Source: Acidobacteriota bacterium (lineage in GTDB: Bacteria > Acidobacteriota > Vicinamibacteria > Marinacidobacterales > Marinacidobacteraceae). From it: a DNA stretch of 64,000 nt. The notes beneath the pieces were generated by a model. It was not told where the DNA came from. It did no database searches and saw nothing but the letters and a program-made list of their open reading frames with translations. Shown piece by piece: positions 28,339 through 40,196 of this stretch. Within the stretch, counting starts at the first letter, position 1. Every line of letters starts with the position of its first letter. A program made the translations under genes and the position numbers. The stretch covers positions 16,752 through 80,751 of the forward strand of contig JAJDVI010000062.1 in NCBI GenBank assembly GCA_022826195.1, in the 5' to 3' direction.

Positions 28339-28683
28339 CTACAGATCCAGCACCAGCCGGAGGCCGGCTTCCACCTGCGCCATGAACCGCCAGGGGATTT
28401 GACCGACCTGCCGGTCCAGGTAGTCGTCATCAAGCGCCAAGATCTGCGAGACGTTGGCGACCGAGTCTCGCGGAAGCCCGGTTGCATCCGCCGGAAGCAG
28501 CACATTCCCGGGAGCGTTGAGCAGCCGGAGATTGGAGGTCAGGGTGACCGCGAGGACGGTTCTAAGCCGGCTCTGGTTGAAGTCGTCGGATTGGACGATC
28601 AGAACCGGGTGTCGAAACCCGGGCTCGGAGCCGCGTGGTGTGCCGAGATCGGCCCACCAAACCTCCCGTCGCGCGGCTACCAA
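28339..28683 (-). CDS. MazF/PemK-family toxin
   Basis: REVWWADLGTPRGSEPGFRHPVLIVQSDDFNQSRLRTVLAVTLTSNLRL; overlaps antitoxin by 7 nt. Confidence 0.9.
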   Translation of the reverse strand: MVAARREVWWADLGTPRGSEPGFRHPVLIVQSDDFNQSRLRTVLAVTLTSNLRLLNAPGNVLLPADATGLPRDSVANVSQILALDDDYLDRQVGQIPWRFMAQVEAGLRLVLDL

Positions 28684-28913
28684 TCGCTGGGGCCTATGGA
28701 TTTCGCCTGCGCCCTTCGCAGCGCCGGATCGAGTCCGCTCGGCTCCCGAGAGTAGATCTCGTTCAGTTTCGCGGTGATGTCCTCGCGCCGCCGCCGCGCG
28801 AGATACTCGGAAACAGCGTCGCAGTACAACCTGCTCCGCGACGTCCCCACCCGCTTCGCGAAGTCGTCAGCTTCCTTGAAGAGTTCATCCGGCACCGAGA
28901 TCGCTGTCTTCAT
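28677..28913 (-). CDS. Ribbon-helix-helix antitoxin (MazE-type partner)
   Basis: MKTAISVPDELFKEADDFAKRVGTSRSRLYCDAVSEYLARRRR. Confidence 0.88.
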   Translation of the reverse strand: MKTAISVPDELFKEADDFAKRVGTSRSRLYCDAVSEYLARRRREDITAKLNEIYSREPSGLDPALRRAQAKSIGPSDW

Positions 28914-28919
28914 GCGACG

Positions 28920-28939
28920 ATTATACCGCAGTTATACCG
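28920..28939 (-). promoter_or_regulatory. Candidate RHH operator / -10 (leaderless) promoter of mazEF-like operon
   Basis: Minus strand CGGTATAACTGCGGTATAATCGTCGCATG: direct repeat CGGTATAA with 11-bp period; TATAAT 6 nt before ATG. Confidence 0.6.
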
Positions 28940-29160
28940 TTCCCGTTTCATTCTCGTCGAGGTGACGGCCAGCCGATTCTCCATGCGTCCGTTCGGGGTG
29001 GGAACCGCCGGGCACACCGCCACCCGGTCCGACCCCCTGCGGGCCGCTACACTTCGCGCCTTCCGGTCCCGAACGGGCGGGACCCTGAGCACTTCGCGGC
29101 CCAGCTTCGCCGGCGCTCCTCCGGCCGAGCCCGCGCCTCTCACCGAGTGAGGAAAGCCCC

Positions 29161-31437
<2,277 letters not shown>

Positions 31438-31453
31438 GCTGCTGAAGACCGGA

Positions 31454-32668
31454 GTGCCGCGAGACGGAGCGGCAGCCGGCAGCCCGCCGCGTCCCGCCCC
31501 GGCGCGGATCCACTCGCTGGACGCACTGCGCGCCGTGATGATGCTGCTCGGGCTGGTGCTGCACACCGCCCTCAGCTACGTCCCCGAACTGTCGTCCGGC
31601 GAGTGGCCCTACCAGGACCGGCAGGCGAGCGACTGGTTCGGCTGGCTGGTCAGCCTCATCCACACCTTCCGGATGCCCGCGTTCTTCGCGGTGGCCGGAT
31701 TCTTCGCGTCGTTCCTGGTCGAAAGGCGCGGCACGGGCGCGTTCCTCCGCCACCGCCTGAACCGGATCGGCGTTCCGCTGGTCGCCGGCTGGATCCTCCT
31801 CTTCCCGCTGACCGCGGTGGCCTGGGTCTTCGCGGCGTCCCTTTCGGGCGTTCCGCTGGCCCCGGCGCCCGGGTCCGAGGCGGGCGGGGTCGATCTGATG
31901 CACCTCTGGTTCCTGTACCAACTGCTGATCCTGTCGGCGGCCGTCGCCCTGTTCCGGTCCGCATTCCTCCGGCTCCGGCCGCGGGCAGCAGGCCGGCTCG
32001 CCGACATCGCGCGGGAGTTTCTCGCCCGGCGCTCGGCGTTCTTGGTGCTGGTGGGGATCACCGCGCTGACGCTCGCGCCGATGGAAGCCTGGGAACTGGA
32101 AACCGACGGCACGCTGCTGCCGCCGCTGCGGCTGCTCTCCGCCTACGGGGTGTTCTTCGTCTTCGGCTGGTTGGAGCACGGCCGCGGCGGCAGCTTCGGC
32201 CACCTCCGCGACGGCTGCCTGGCGCGCCTCGGCGGCGGCCTCTTCTTCCACACGCTCTACCTCGCGGTGGTGGTGCCGTACCTCGGGATCGCGCCCGCGG
32301 AGGCGCCCTTCGCGCACGGTGCGGGAATGGTCCTGCTCGCCGTCTCGATGTGGCTCTTCGTCCTCGGGTTCCTCGGCCTCTTCCGCCGCCTGCTGGACGC
32401 CCCGAGCCCCGGCCGGCGCTATCTCTCCGACGCTTCCTACTGGATGTACCTGGTCCACCTGCCGCTCACCGTCGCGCTACCGCCGCTGCTGGCCGGCTGG
32501 AACGCTCCCGGCCTTGTCAAGTTCACTCTCGCGCTCAGTGCGGCCTTCGCCGTCACCCTCGTCACCTACCACTACGGAGTGCGCTCCACCTGGGTGGGGA
32601 AGCGCCTGAACGGCCGCCGCTATCCCCGGAGGTTTCCCTGGCCGATGTCAGCACAACGGCTAACCTAA
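31454..32668 (+). CDS. Acyltransferase-3 family membrane protein (OpgC/MdoC-like)
   Basis: RIHSLDALRAVMMLLGLVLHTALSYVP; RMPAFFAVAGFFASFLVERRG; SDASYWMYLVHLPLTVALPPLL. Confidence 0.82.
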   Translation: MPRDGAAAGSPPRPAPARIHSLDALRAVMMLLGLVLHTALSYVPELSSGEWPYQDRQASDWFGWLVSLIHTFRMPAFFAVAGFFASFLVERRGTGAFLRHRLNRIGVPLVAGWILLFPLTAVAWVFAASLSGVPLAPAPGSEAGGVDLMHLWFLYQLLILSAAVALFRSAFLRLRPRAAGRLADIAREFLARRSAFLVLVGITALTLAPMEAWELETDGTLLPPLRLLSAYGVFFVFGWLEHGRGGSFGHLRDGCLARLGGGLFFHTLYLAVVVPYLGIAPAEAPFAHGAGMVLLAVSMWLFVLGFLGLFRRLLDAPSPGRRYLSDASYWMYLVHLPLTVALPPLLAGWNAPGLVKFTLALSAAFAVTLVTYHYGVRSTWVGKRLNGRRYPRRFPWPMSAQRLT

Positions 32669-32697
32669 TCGGGAGTTACGGACCACCGACGAATCCA

Positions 32698-33942
32698 ATG
32701 GCCCTTGCCGGCATCCGCTTCCGCGACCTGGTGGCGGTCGTCGGCGTTGCCGGGGTTCTGGTCACCGGCGCGGTACTGCTCCACAGCGCCCGTCCGCGGG
32801 TGGCCGGCAGGACCCCCGAACAGATCCGGGCGAGCGGCGAGTGCGCCAACTGCCACCGCAACGAGACCGGCGCGGTGGTGGCGCAGTTCGAGATGAGCGC
32901 CCACGCGGGCGCCGGCGTGACCTGCCTCGACTGCCACCAGGTGCGTCCCGGTCAGAGGGCCCTCGAGCATCACGGGTTCGAGATCACCACCGCCACCACC
33001 GCGCTCGCCTGCCAGGACTGCCACGCCGACGAGGTGCGCCAGTTCGAACGGAGCCGCCACGCGCTCCCCGCCTACGCGGCGGTCATGGGGACGGAGGGGT
33101 ATCCCGCGACGTTTCCCGCGGAGCGGATCGACCGGGCCGAGGAGATCCATCCCGGCGCGGTACGGCGTCCGCCGAACGCGCTCGCGCGGCTCGAGGGTTC
33201 GCCGACCACGGTTTCCGGCTGTCTCGGCTGCCACGACATCGGGCGGCCGAACGCCGACGGCTCCATCGGGACCTGCACCGCCTGCCACAGCCGGCACTCC
33301 ACCGCGATCTCGCTCGCCCGGGCGCCGGCGACCTGCGGGCAATGCCACATGGGACCGGACCACGCGCAGAAGGAGATCTACAGCGAGTCGAAGCACGGCA
33401 TCCTCTTCGAGGCCCAGCGCCACCTGATGAACCTCGACGCCGAACCGAAGCTGCTCACCGCCTTCGACATGCCGGTGCCGACCTGCGCCACCTGCCATAT
33501 GAGCGGCCTCGAGGGCGCCAAGGTGACCCACGACACCACCGAGCGGCTCTCGTACTGGCTCTTCGCGCCGGTCTCCGAGAGACGGCCGCACTACGACCAG
33601 GCGCAGGCCGAGATGCAGGGCATCTGCCTCAAGTGCCATGCCGAGAACCAGGTGAAACAGTTCTATGCCGACGCCGAGGCGTTGGTGGAGACCACGAACA
33701 CGCGCGTCGCCGAGCTGATGGAGCGCATGGCCGAGGTGCAGGAGGCGGGCCTCCTGACCGAGGCGCCGTTCGACGAGCCCCTTGATTTCCTGTTCTTCGA
33801 CGCCTGGCACTACGCGGGACGCACGGTGAAGCACGGCGCGTTCATGGACGGCGCCGACTTCGTGCAGTGGCACGGGACCTACGACCTGATGAACCGGATC
33901 ACCGAGATCGAGGAACGGATCGCAGCGTTGTCGCCGGAGTGA
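32698..33942 (+). CDS. Octaheme c-type cytochrome, hydroxylamine oxidoreductase-like
   Basis: Eight CxxCH: CANCH, CLDCH, CQDCH, CLGCH, CTACH, CGQCH, CATCH, CLKCH; C-terminal WHYAGRTVKHGAFMDGADFVQWHGTYDLM resembles HAO family; N-terminal membrane anchor. Confidence 0.85.
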   Translation: MALAGIRFRDLVAVVGVAGVLVTGAVLLHSARPRVAGRTPEQIRASGECANCHRNETGAVVAQFEMSAHAGAGVTCLDCHQVRPGQRALEHHGFEITTATTALACQDCHADEVRQFERSRHALPAYAAVMGTEGYPATFPAERIDRAEEIHPGAVRRPPNALARLEGSPTTVSGCLGCHDIGRPNADGSIGTCTACHSRHSTAISLARAPATCGQCHMGPDHAQKEIYSESKHGILFEAQRHLMNLDAEPKLLTAFDMPVPTCATCHMSGLEGAKVTHDTTERLSYWLFAPVSERRPHYDQAQAEMQGICLKCHAENQVKQFYADAEALVETTNTRVAELMERMAEVQEAGLLTEAPFDEPLDFLFFDAWHYAGRTVKHGAFMDGADFVQWHGTYDLMNRITEIEERIAALSPE

Positions 33943-33985
33943 CCCGGGTCAGCGCGCGGCTACCGAGAAAGTCCCCGGCGGCCCG

Positions 33986-34846
33986 GTGAATCTGTCGCTC
34001 GCCAGTCTGCGGCGCCGCCGGCGCCTCCTGCTCGAGGTCTTTCTCGCCGGGAACCTGCTGTTCCTCGCGGTGGACATCTTCTTCGCCCACTCGGTGAACT
34101 CGTTCCGCGAGCCGGTGGAATGGCTGCCGCTCTGGTTCTCGCTGGCCGGCGGCCTGGTGCTCTTCGGGCTCCTCGCCTCCGGGCGCGGCCCCGACGCGCC
34201 GGCGGCGCGGTGGGCCGGGGGAGTGATCGGCGCGCTCTCGGTGGGGGTGGGGATCTGGGGAACGATCCTGCACCTCGAGAGCGCCTTCTTCCGCCGGTTC
34301 GCCCTCGACGGACTGATCTACGCGGCGCCCTTCGTGGCGCCGCTCGCCTACGCCGGGATCGGGTTCCTGCTGCTCGCCAACCGCGCCGGTCTCTTCCGCC
34401 CCGCCGATGACGATTTCGGCTGGGGCCAGTGGGTGACGATGTTCGCGGCCGGCGGGTTCGCGGGCAACTTCCTGCTCTCGCTGCTCGACCACGAACAGAA
34501 CGGCTTTTCCTATTGGACCGAATGGATCCCGGTGGCCGCGGCGGCGCTCGCGGTGTCGAACCTGGTGCTCGTCGGGCTGCGGCACGCGCCGGCGCCCGGA
34601 CTGGTCCGCCTTGCGGTCCTGACGCTGCTGCTCCAGGTGGGCGTCGGACTCCTCGGTTTCTGGCTCCACCTTGAAGCCGGCATCAGCGCCATCGGCGGCC
34701 AGCCCTTCGAGGCGTTCGTCCACGGGGCCCCGCCGTTCGCGCCGCTCCTGTTCGCGGACCTCGCCTTGCTTGCCGGAATCGGGCTGCTCGCCCTGCCGGC
34801 GTCCGGTGTTCCCGGCGGAACCGGTCAGTCCCCGCCGCGGCGGTGA
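33986..34846 (+). CDS. Polytopic membrane protein, putative partner of octaheme cytochrome
   Basis: GTG start 44 nt after the cytochrome; about eight hydrophobic segments with embedded His residues. Confidence 0.65.
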   Translation: MNLSLASLRRRRRLLLEVFLAGNLLFLAVDIFFAHSVNSFREPVEWLPLWFSLAGGLVLFGLLASGRGPDAPAARWAGGVIGALSVGVGIWGTILHLESAFFRRFALDGLIYAAPFVAPLAYAGIGFLLLANRAGLFRPADDDFGWGQWVTMFAAGGFAGNFLLSLLDHEQNGFSYWTEWIPVAAAALAVSNLVLVGLRHAPAPGLVRLAVLTLLLQVGVGLLGFWLHLEAGISAIGGQPFEAFVHGAPPFAPLLFADLALLAGIGLLALPASGVPGGTGQSPPRR

Positions 34847-35550
34847 TGCCGCTCCAGTTCGACGAACTGGGCGATCAGGTCCGAGTGACCGGCGATCCGG
34901 AAGGTGTACCGGGGCACCTGCGCGCCGTGTGTGCGTGACATGAACGGTTCGCCCCAGAAGCTCAGGAGCGCCTCCGTCGCGCCGTCGGGCTCGAACTCGG
35001 CCAGGATGAAGGAGACTGTCTCCGGCAACTCCCTCCAGCGGGGCTCGGCCACCTTGGCGGCGCCGCGGCACGCCGCGATCCTCGGCGCCATGAAGCGGTC
35101 CCAGCGCTCCCGCTCCCCGTGGCCAGAGACGAACTCGATGGACTCGACGCGCGGGTTCTCGATGGCGGGCCGCAACATGAGGTCGAACACCTCCTGCGAC
35201 CGGAACATCGCGAAGCACATGTTGAACCAGACCATCCGGCCGTGCGCCGCCTCCGCGAACCGGCGGCTCTCGGCCTGGAGGAGGCGCGGCCCGATCAGGA
35301 TCGCCTCCGGGGACTCCAGCGCCCGGCGCAGCTCGCCGACCTCGGTGCGGGTCTCGCGGATCGTCGCCGCGACCCGCTCGTCCTGTCCCTCCCGCCGGAG
35401 GTCCCGGAAGAGCAGCAGCGCCAGCAGGACGAGGGTGATGGTGAGCAGCACGTCCACCGCCACGATGTGTAGCAGGTGGAGCACGATCGCCGCGATGGCG
35501 GCGAGGATGCCCGCGACGATGTCCCAGTCGAGCCGCAGCAGCCGCTTCAC
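34825..35550 (-). CDS. Hypothetical protein, two N-terminal TMs plus soluble domain
   Basis: ORF with two hydrophobic segments then EAAHGRMVWFNMCFAMFRSQEVFDLMLRPAIENPRVESIEFV. Confidence 0.65.
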   Translation of the reverse strand: MKRLLRLDWDIVAGILAAIAAIVLHLLHIVAVDVLLTITLVLLALLLFRDLRREGQDERVAATIRETRTEVGELRRALESPEAILIGPRLLQAESRRFAEAAHGRMVWFNMCFAMFRSQEVFDLMLRPAIENPRVESIEFVSGHGERERWDRFMAPRIAACRGAAKVAEPRWRELPETVSFILAEFEPDGATEALLSFWGEPFMSRTHGAQVPRYTFRIAGHSDLIAQFVELERHHRRGGD

Positions 35551-35611
35551 GGGCTGACTCTACCGCCTCGGCGGGACCCCGGACGCGGGGCCCCGCCGCC
35601 GGCGCCGAGGA

Positions 35612-38600
35612 TCAGTTGGCGGCCGTGTGCGGCAGCCCGCGCGCCCGCCAGACGAAGTAGATCGCCGGGAACACCACCAGCACCACGGCCGCGGCGGTGA
35701 CGACGCCGCCCACCATGGGGGCGGCGATCCGTTTCATGACGTCGGACCCCGCGCCGGTGCTCCACATGATGGGCAGCAGCCCGAGGGCGGTGGTGGCGGT
35801 GAGCATGGCGACCGGACGTACCCGCCGGAGCGCGCCGTCGAAGATGGCGTCGCTGAGTTCCGCACGGTTGGTAAGCCGTCCCGCCGACTTCGCCTCCTCG
35901 CAGGACCGGTCGAGATAGAGGAGCATCACCACGCCGGTTTCCGCGCTCAGTCCGGCGAGGGCGATGATCCCGACCCCCACCGCGATGCTCAGGTTGTAGT
36001 CGAGTGCGTAGAGCAGCCAGAAGGTGCCCATCAGGGAGAGCGGCACCGCCGTCACCACGATCAGGGTGCGCGACACCGACCGGGTGCTGATCTGGAGGAT
36101 GAGCAGGATCAGCACCAGGGTCAGCGGGATCATGATCTCCATTCGTTCCCGGGCGCGGAGCAGGAACTCGTACTGGCCGCTCCAGCCCAGGCTGTAACCG
36201 GTGGGGATCTCCACCGCCTCGGCGACCGCCGCCCGGGCGGTCTCCACGTAACCGCCCATGTCCACGTCCTCGATGTCCACGTAGATCCAGGCGTTGGGAC
36301 GGGACTGCTCGCTCTTGATCACCGGAGGCCCCTTCACGAAGGACATGTCCGCCAGGAAGCCGAGCGGAATCTGCTGCCGGGTCGGCGTCTGCACGAGGAT
36401 GTCCCCGAACTCGGACGGGTTGTCGCGGAGGTCGCGGCTGTAGCGCAGGTTCACGGGATAGCGCTCGAGCCCCTCGACCGTCGTGGTGATGTTCATCCCG
36501 CCGATCGCCGACTGGATGACCTCCTGCACGTCGCCGACGGTCAGCCCGTAGCGGGCAATGGCGTCCCGGCGGACGCTGAAGTTCAGGTAGTTGCCCCCCA
36601 TGGCCCGTTCCGAGTAGGCCGAGCGGGTGCCCGGGACGTCGCGCACCACGGCCTCGACCCGGCTTCCCAGGTCCTCGAGCACCCTCAGGTCGGGACCGGA
36701 GAGCTTGACCCCCACCGGCGTCTTGATGCCGGTGGACAGCATGTCGATCCGGGTCTTGATGGGCATCGTCCAGGCGTTCGTCAGCCCGGGGAAGCGGATG
36801 GCGTCGTCCATCTCGGCGATGAGCCGGTCCGGCGTCATCCCGGGCCTCCATTCACTCTCCGGTTTCAGCAGGATCGTCGTCTCGATCATGCTCAGCGGGG
36901 CCGGGTCGGTAGCAGTGTCGGCCCGCCCCACCTTCCCGAACACCGTCTCCACCTCGGGGAAGTCCCGGAGGATCCGGTCGGTCTGCTGCAGGACCTCGCG
37001 GGCCTTGGTGATCGAGACCCCGGGCAGTGTGGTCGGCATGTAGAGCAGGTCGCCCTCCCAGAGCGGCGGCATGAACTCCGACCCGAGGCGCGAGATGGGC
37101 GCCGCGGTGGCGGCCGCCCCCGCGAGGGTGAGGGCGAGGACCGCCCAGCGCCACCGCAGCACCAGCCGCAGGACGGGGCGGTAGAGCGCCATGAGCAGCC
37201 AGGTGACCGGGTTGCGGCCTGCCGGCCGGACGCGACCGCGGATCCAGAAACCGGCGAGCACCGGAACGAGGGTTACCGAGAGCAGCGCCGCCGCCGCCAT
37301 CGCGTAAGTCTTGGTGAACGCGAGCGGCCGGAAGAGACGGCCCTCCTGGGCCTCGAGCGCGAAGATGGGCGCGAACGAGATCGTGATCACCAGGAGCGCG
37401 AAGAACAGGGTGGGCCCGACCTCGGTGGAGGCGCGCGCGATGATGCGCCAGTGGGGCGCCTTGCCCCGGTCCCGCTCCAGGTGCCGGTGGGCGTTCTCCA
37501 CGATCACGATCGCCGCGTCCACCATGGCGCCGATGGCGATCGCGATGCCGCCGAGCGACATGATGTTGGCGCCGACCCCCTGGAAGTACATGACGATGAA
37601 CGCCATCAGCACCGCCAGTGGAAGGGTGATCACCGCGACCAGCGCGGAGCGCAGGTGCAGCAGGAAGACGACGCACACGAGCGCCACGATCGCCATCTCC
37701 TCGACCAGCTTCTCCCGGAGGGTGGCGACCGAGCTCTCGATCAGCACCGTCCGGTCGTAGACCGGCACCACCTCCACCCCGGCGGGCAGTCCCGCCTGGA
37801 GTTCCTCGAGCCGCGTCTTGACCCGCCCGACGACCTCGTGGACGTTGGCGCCCGAGCGAACGACGACGATGCCGCCGACCACCTCGCCTTCGCCGTTCAG
37901 CTCGGCGAGGCCGCGGCGGATCTCCGGTCCGAACTGGACGGTCGCGACGTCCTCGACGGTGACCGGGGTGCCGGAGGCGTCCACCCCGAGCGCGATGCGG
38001 CGCACGTCGTCGAGCCCCCGGATGTAGCCCTCCCCGCGCACCATGAACTCGGTCTCCGCGGTCTCGAAGACGCGGCCCCCCACGTCGCTGTTGCTGCGCT
38101 GCACCGCGTCCCGGATCCGGGCCAGCGAGATGTCGTATGCGCGCAGCCGGTTCGGGTCCACGGTGATCTGGTACTGGCGGACGAACCCGCCGATGCTCGC
38201 CACCTCGGAGACTCCCTGGACGGCGGTGAGCTCGTACTTGAGGAACCAGTCCTGGAGGGACCGCAGTTCCGCGAGGTCGTGGTCCGGGGAGCGGAGGGCG
38301 TACATGTAGGCCCAGCCGACGCCGCTCGCGTCCGGACCCAGCGTGGGGCTGACCCCCTCCGGCAGCCTGCCGCTGACGTAGTTGAGGTACTCGAGGACCC
38401 GGCTCCTGGCCCAGTAGAGGTCGGTGCCGTCCTCGAAGATCACGTAGACGAACGAAAACCCGAAGAAGGAGTAGCCCCGCACCACGGTGGCCGAGGGGAC
38501 CGCGAGCATCTGGGTGGTGATCGGGTAGGTCACCTGGTCCTCCACCACCTGTGGCGCCTGTCCCGGGTAGTCGGTGAACACGATCACCTGGACGTCGGAG

Positions 38601-38725
38601 AGATCGGGCAGCGCGTCGAGGGGGATGGCGCGAAGCGCCTGGAAGCCGGCGACGGCGAGGAACGCCGCCAGGACGAGGACGAACAGGCGGTTCCGGAGGG
38701 ACCACTCGATGAGGCGGGCGAGCAT
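35612..38725 (-). CDS. cusA: Heavy-metal efflux RND transporter, CusA/CzcA family
   Basis: LIEWSLRNRLFVLVLAAFLAVAGFQALRAIPLDALPDLSDVQVIVFTDYPGQAPQVVEDQVTYPITTQML; GGIAIAIGAMVDAAIVIVENAHRHLE. Confidence 0.92.
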   Translation of the reverse strand: MLARLIEWSLRNRLFVLVLAAFLAVAGFQALRAIPLDALPDLSDVQVIVFTDYPGQAPQVVEDQVTYPITTQMLAVPSATVVRGYSFFGFSFVYVIFEDGTDLYWARSRVLEYLNYVSGRLPEGVSPTLGPDASGVGWAYMYALRSPDHDLAELRSLQDWFLKYELTAVQGVSEVASIGGFVRQYQITVDPNRLRAYDISLARIRDAVQRSNSDVGGRVFETAETEFMVRGEGYIRGLDDVRRIALGVDASGTPVTVEDVATVQFGPEIRRGLAELNGEGEVVGGIVVVRSGANVHEVVGRVKTRLEELQAGLPAGVEVVPVYDRTVLIESSVATLREKLVEEMAIVALVCVVFLLHLRSALVAVITLPLAVLMAFIVMYFQGVGANIMSLGGIAIAIGAMVDAAIVIVENAHRHLERDRGKAPHWRIIARASTEVGPTLFFALLVITISFAPIFALEAQEGRLFRPLAFTKTYAMAAAALLSVTLVPVLAGFWIRGRVRPAGRNPVTWLLMALYRPVLRLVLRWRWAVLALTLAGAAATAAPISRLGSEFMPPLWEGDLLYMPTTLPGVSITKAREVLQQTDRILRDFPEVETVFGKVGRADTATDPAPLSMIETTILLKPESEWRPGMTPDRLIAEMDDAIRFPGLTNAWTMPIKTRIDMLSTGIKTPVGVKLSGPDLRVLEDLGSRVEAVVRDVPGTRSAYSERAMGGNYLNFSVRRDAIARYGLTVGDVQEVIQSAIGGMNITTTVEGLERYPVNLRYSRDLRDNPSEFGDILVQTPTRQQIPLGFLADMSFVKGPPVIKSEQSRPNAWIYVDIEDVDMGGYVETARAAVAEAVEIPTGYSLGWSGQYEFLLRARERMEIMIPLTLVLILLILQISTRSVSRTLIVVTAVPLSLMGTFWLLYALDYNLSIAVGVGIIALAGLSAETGVVMLLYLDRSCEEAKSAGRLTNRAELSDAIFDGALRRVRPVAMLTATTALGLLPIMWSTGAGSDVMKRIAAPMVGGVVTAAAVVLVVFPAIYFVWRARGLPHTAAN

Positions 38726-38732
38726 GGGTCGG

Positions 38733-40196
38733 CTAGTGGTGCCTGTGGGTCATCGCCGGTTCCGCCTCCGGGGCTTCCGGTTCGGGAACGGGCGCCTTGA
38801 TCGCCTGGGTGAGGTTGCTTTCCGAATCGATCAGGAACTGGGCCGAAACCACCACCCGGTCCGCTTCCGAGACTCCGCCCACGATCTCCCAGACCCCGTC
38901 GCCGCTGGCGCCGAGGGTGACGTCCGCTACCCGGAACAGGCCGGGTGAGAGCTCGAGGACGACCAGGTTCCGGGTGCCGCTCCGGATCACCGCCTCCTCG
39001 GGGACGGTCAGCGCGTCCCGGGCCACCGGGACGTCGAAGGTGACGTTGGCGTACATGCCGGCCCGCAGCGCCAGATCGGGATTCGCGAGCTCGATGGACA
39101 CGGTCATGGTCCGCGTTTCCTGGTTGAAATGGGGATACAGGAAGCGGACGAATCCGGTGTAGGGCCGTCCCGGCACGTAGGGCAGCTCCACCTCCGCCCG
39201 CTGGTCGATCCGCATGGCCTGCACCTGGTGCTCGAAGATTTCGACGTCCACCCAGATGGTGGTGAGGTCGGCCAGCTTGTAGAGGTTCATCCCCGGCTCG
39301 ACGTACATGCCGTCGAGCGCCTCGTCCACCTTCTCGACCACCACGCCGGTCACCGGAGAGAGCACCGGCAGCGTGCGGCGGGGAGTCTCCTCCTGCTCCA
39401 GCAGCGCGATCTGGTCGTCGGTGATGTCCCAGTAGCGGAGCCGGGCGCGGGCCGCCTCGACGAGCGAGTGCGCCCGCTCGGCCACGTCGGGGAACTGCGC
39501 GGCGTCGAGCCGCTCCGCGTAGTGCACGGCCTGGAGGTATTCGGTCTGGGCCGCGACCAGTTGCGGGCTGTAGATGTCGAAGAGCGCCTGGCCCTCCTCG
39601 ACCGTTTCCCCGAGGTAGTTCACCGCCACGTTCTCGATCCAGCCGTCGTACTTGGTGCCCACCCAGGCGATCTGCTTGTCGTTGTGGGCGAGGGTGCCGA
39701 CGGTGCGGATCGTCTGGGCGATGTCCCGCCGCTCGACCGGGGTGGTGCGCACCCCGATCCGCTGCACGAAGCCGGGATCGAGGCGCACCGCGCCTTCCGG
39801 CGCGGCGCGCGCTTCGTCCGCGTAGACGGGGACCAGATCCATCCCCATGGGGGATTTGCCGGGCCGGTCCGAAATGAAGTTCGGATCCATGGGTGCCCGC
39901 CAGTGGAGGATCTCCCGTTCCATTGTCGGAGCCGGATCCGCGTAGACCGGGACGAGGTCCATCCCCATGGGGGATTTGCCGGGCCGGTCCGAGGTGAAGT
40001 TCGGGTCCATGGGGGCCCTCCAGTAGAGGATCTCCCGCTCTCCGCCGCGCTCCTCCGCGCCGGGTTCGCCGGCGCCCTCGCCGGCGTCGTCGAACCGGGG
40101 CGGCCACTCCCAGCCCCCGAGACCCAACACCACCAGGCCGAGAAGCGCCGCGCCCGCGAAGAAGGCGGCCGCGCCGATTGCGGTTGTCCGGTTCAT
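38733..40196 (-). CDS. cusB: Efflux RND periplasmic adaptor, CusB family, with duplicated metal-binding-like N-terminal motif
   Basis: Adaptor motifs (IGVRTTPVERRDIAQTIRTVG…; SPVTGVVVEKVDEALDGMYVEPGMNLYKLADLTTIWVDVEIFE); duplicated EREIL(Y/H)WRAPMDPNF(T/I)SDRPGKSPMGMDLVPVYAD. Confidence 0.9.
   Translation of the reverse strand: MNRTTAIGAAAFFAGAALLGLVVLGLGGWEWPPRFDDAGEGAGEPGAEERGGEREILYWRAPMDPNFTSDRPGKSPMGMDLVPVYADPAPTMEREILHWRAPMDPNFISDRPGKSPMGMDLVPVYADEARAAPEGAVRLDPGFVQRIGVRTTPVERRDIAQTIRTVGTLAHNDKQIAWVGTKYDGWIENVAVNYLGETVEEGQALFDIYSPQLVAAQTEYLQAVHYAERLDAAQFPDVAERAHSLVEAARARLRYWDITDDQIALLEQEETPRRTLPVLSPVTGVVVEKVDEALDGMYVEPGMNLYKLADLTTIWVDVEIFEHQVQAMRIDQRAEVELPYVPGRPYTGFVRFLYPHFNQETRTMTVSIELANPDLALRAGMYANVTFDVPVARDALTVPEEAVIRSGTRNLVVLELSPGLFRVADVTLGASGDGVWEIVGGVSEADRVVVSAQFLIDSESNLTQAIKAPVPEPEAPEAEPAMTHRHH

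Noticed and set aside
35627-38800. 1057-aa plus-strand ORF opposite cusA
   Set aside because: Antisense shadow; His/Asp/Arg-rich composition and full overlap with an unambiguous CusA.
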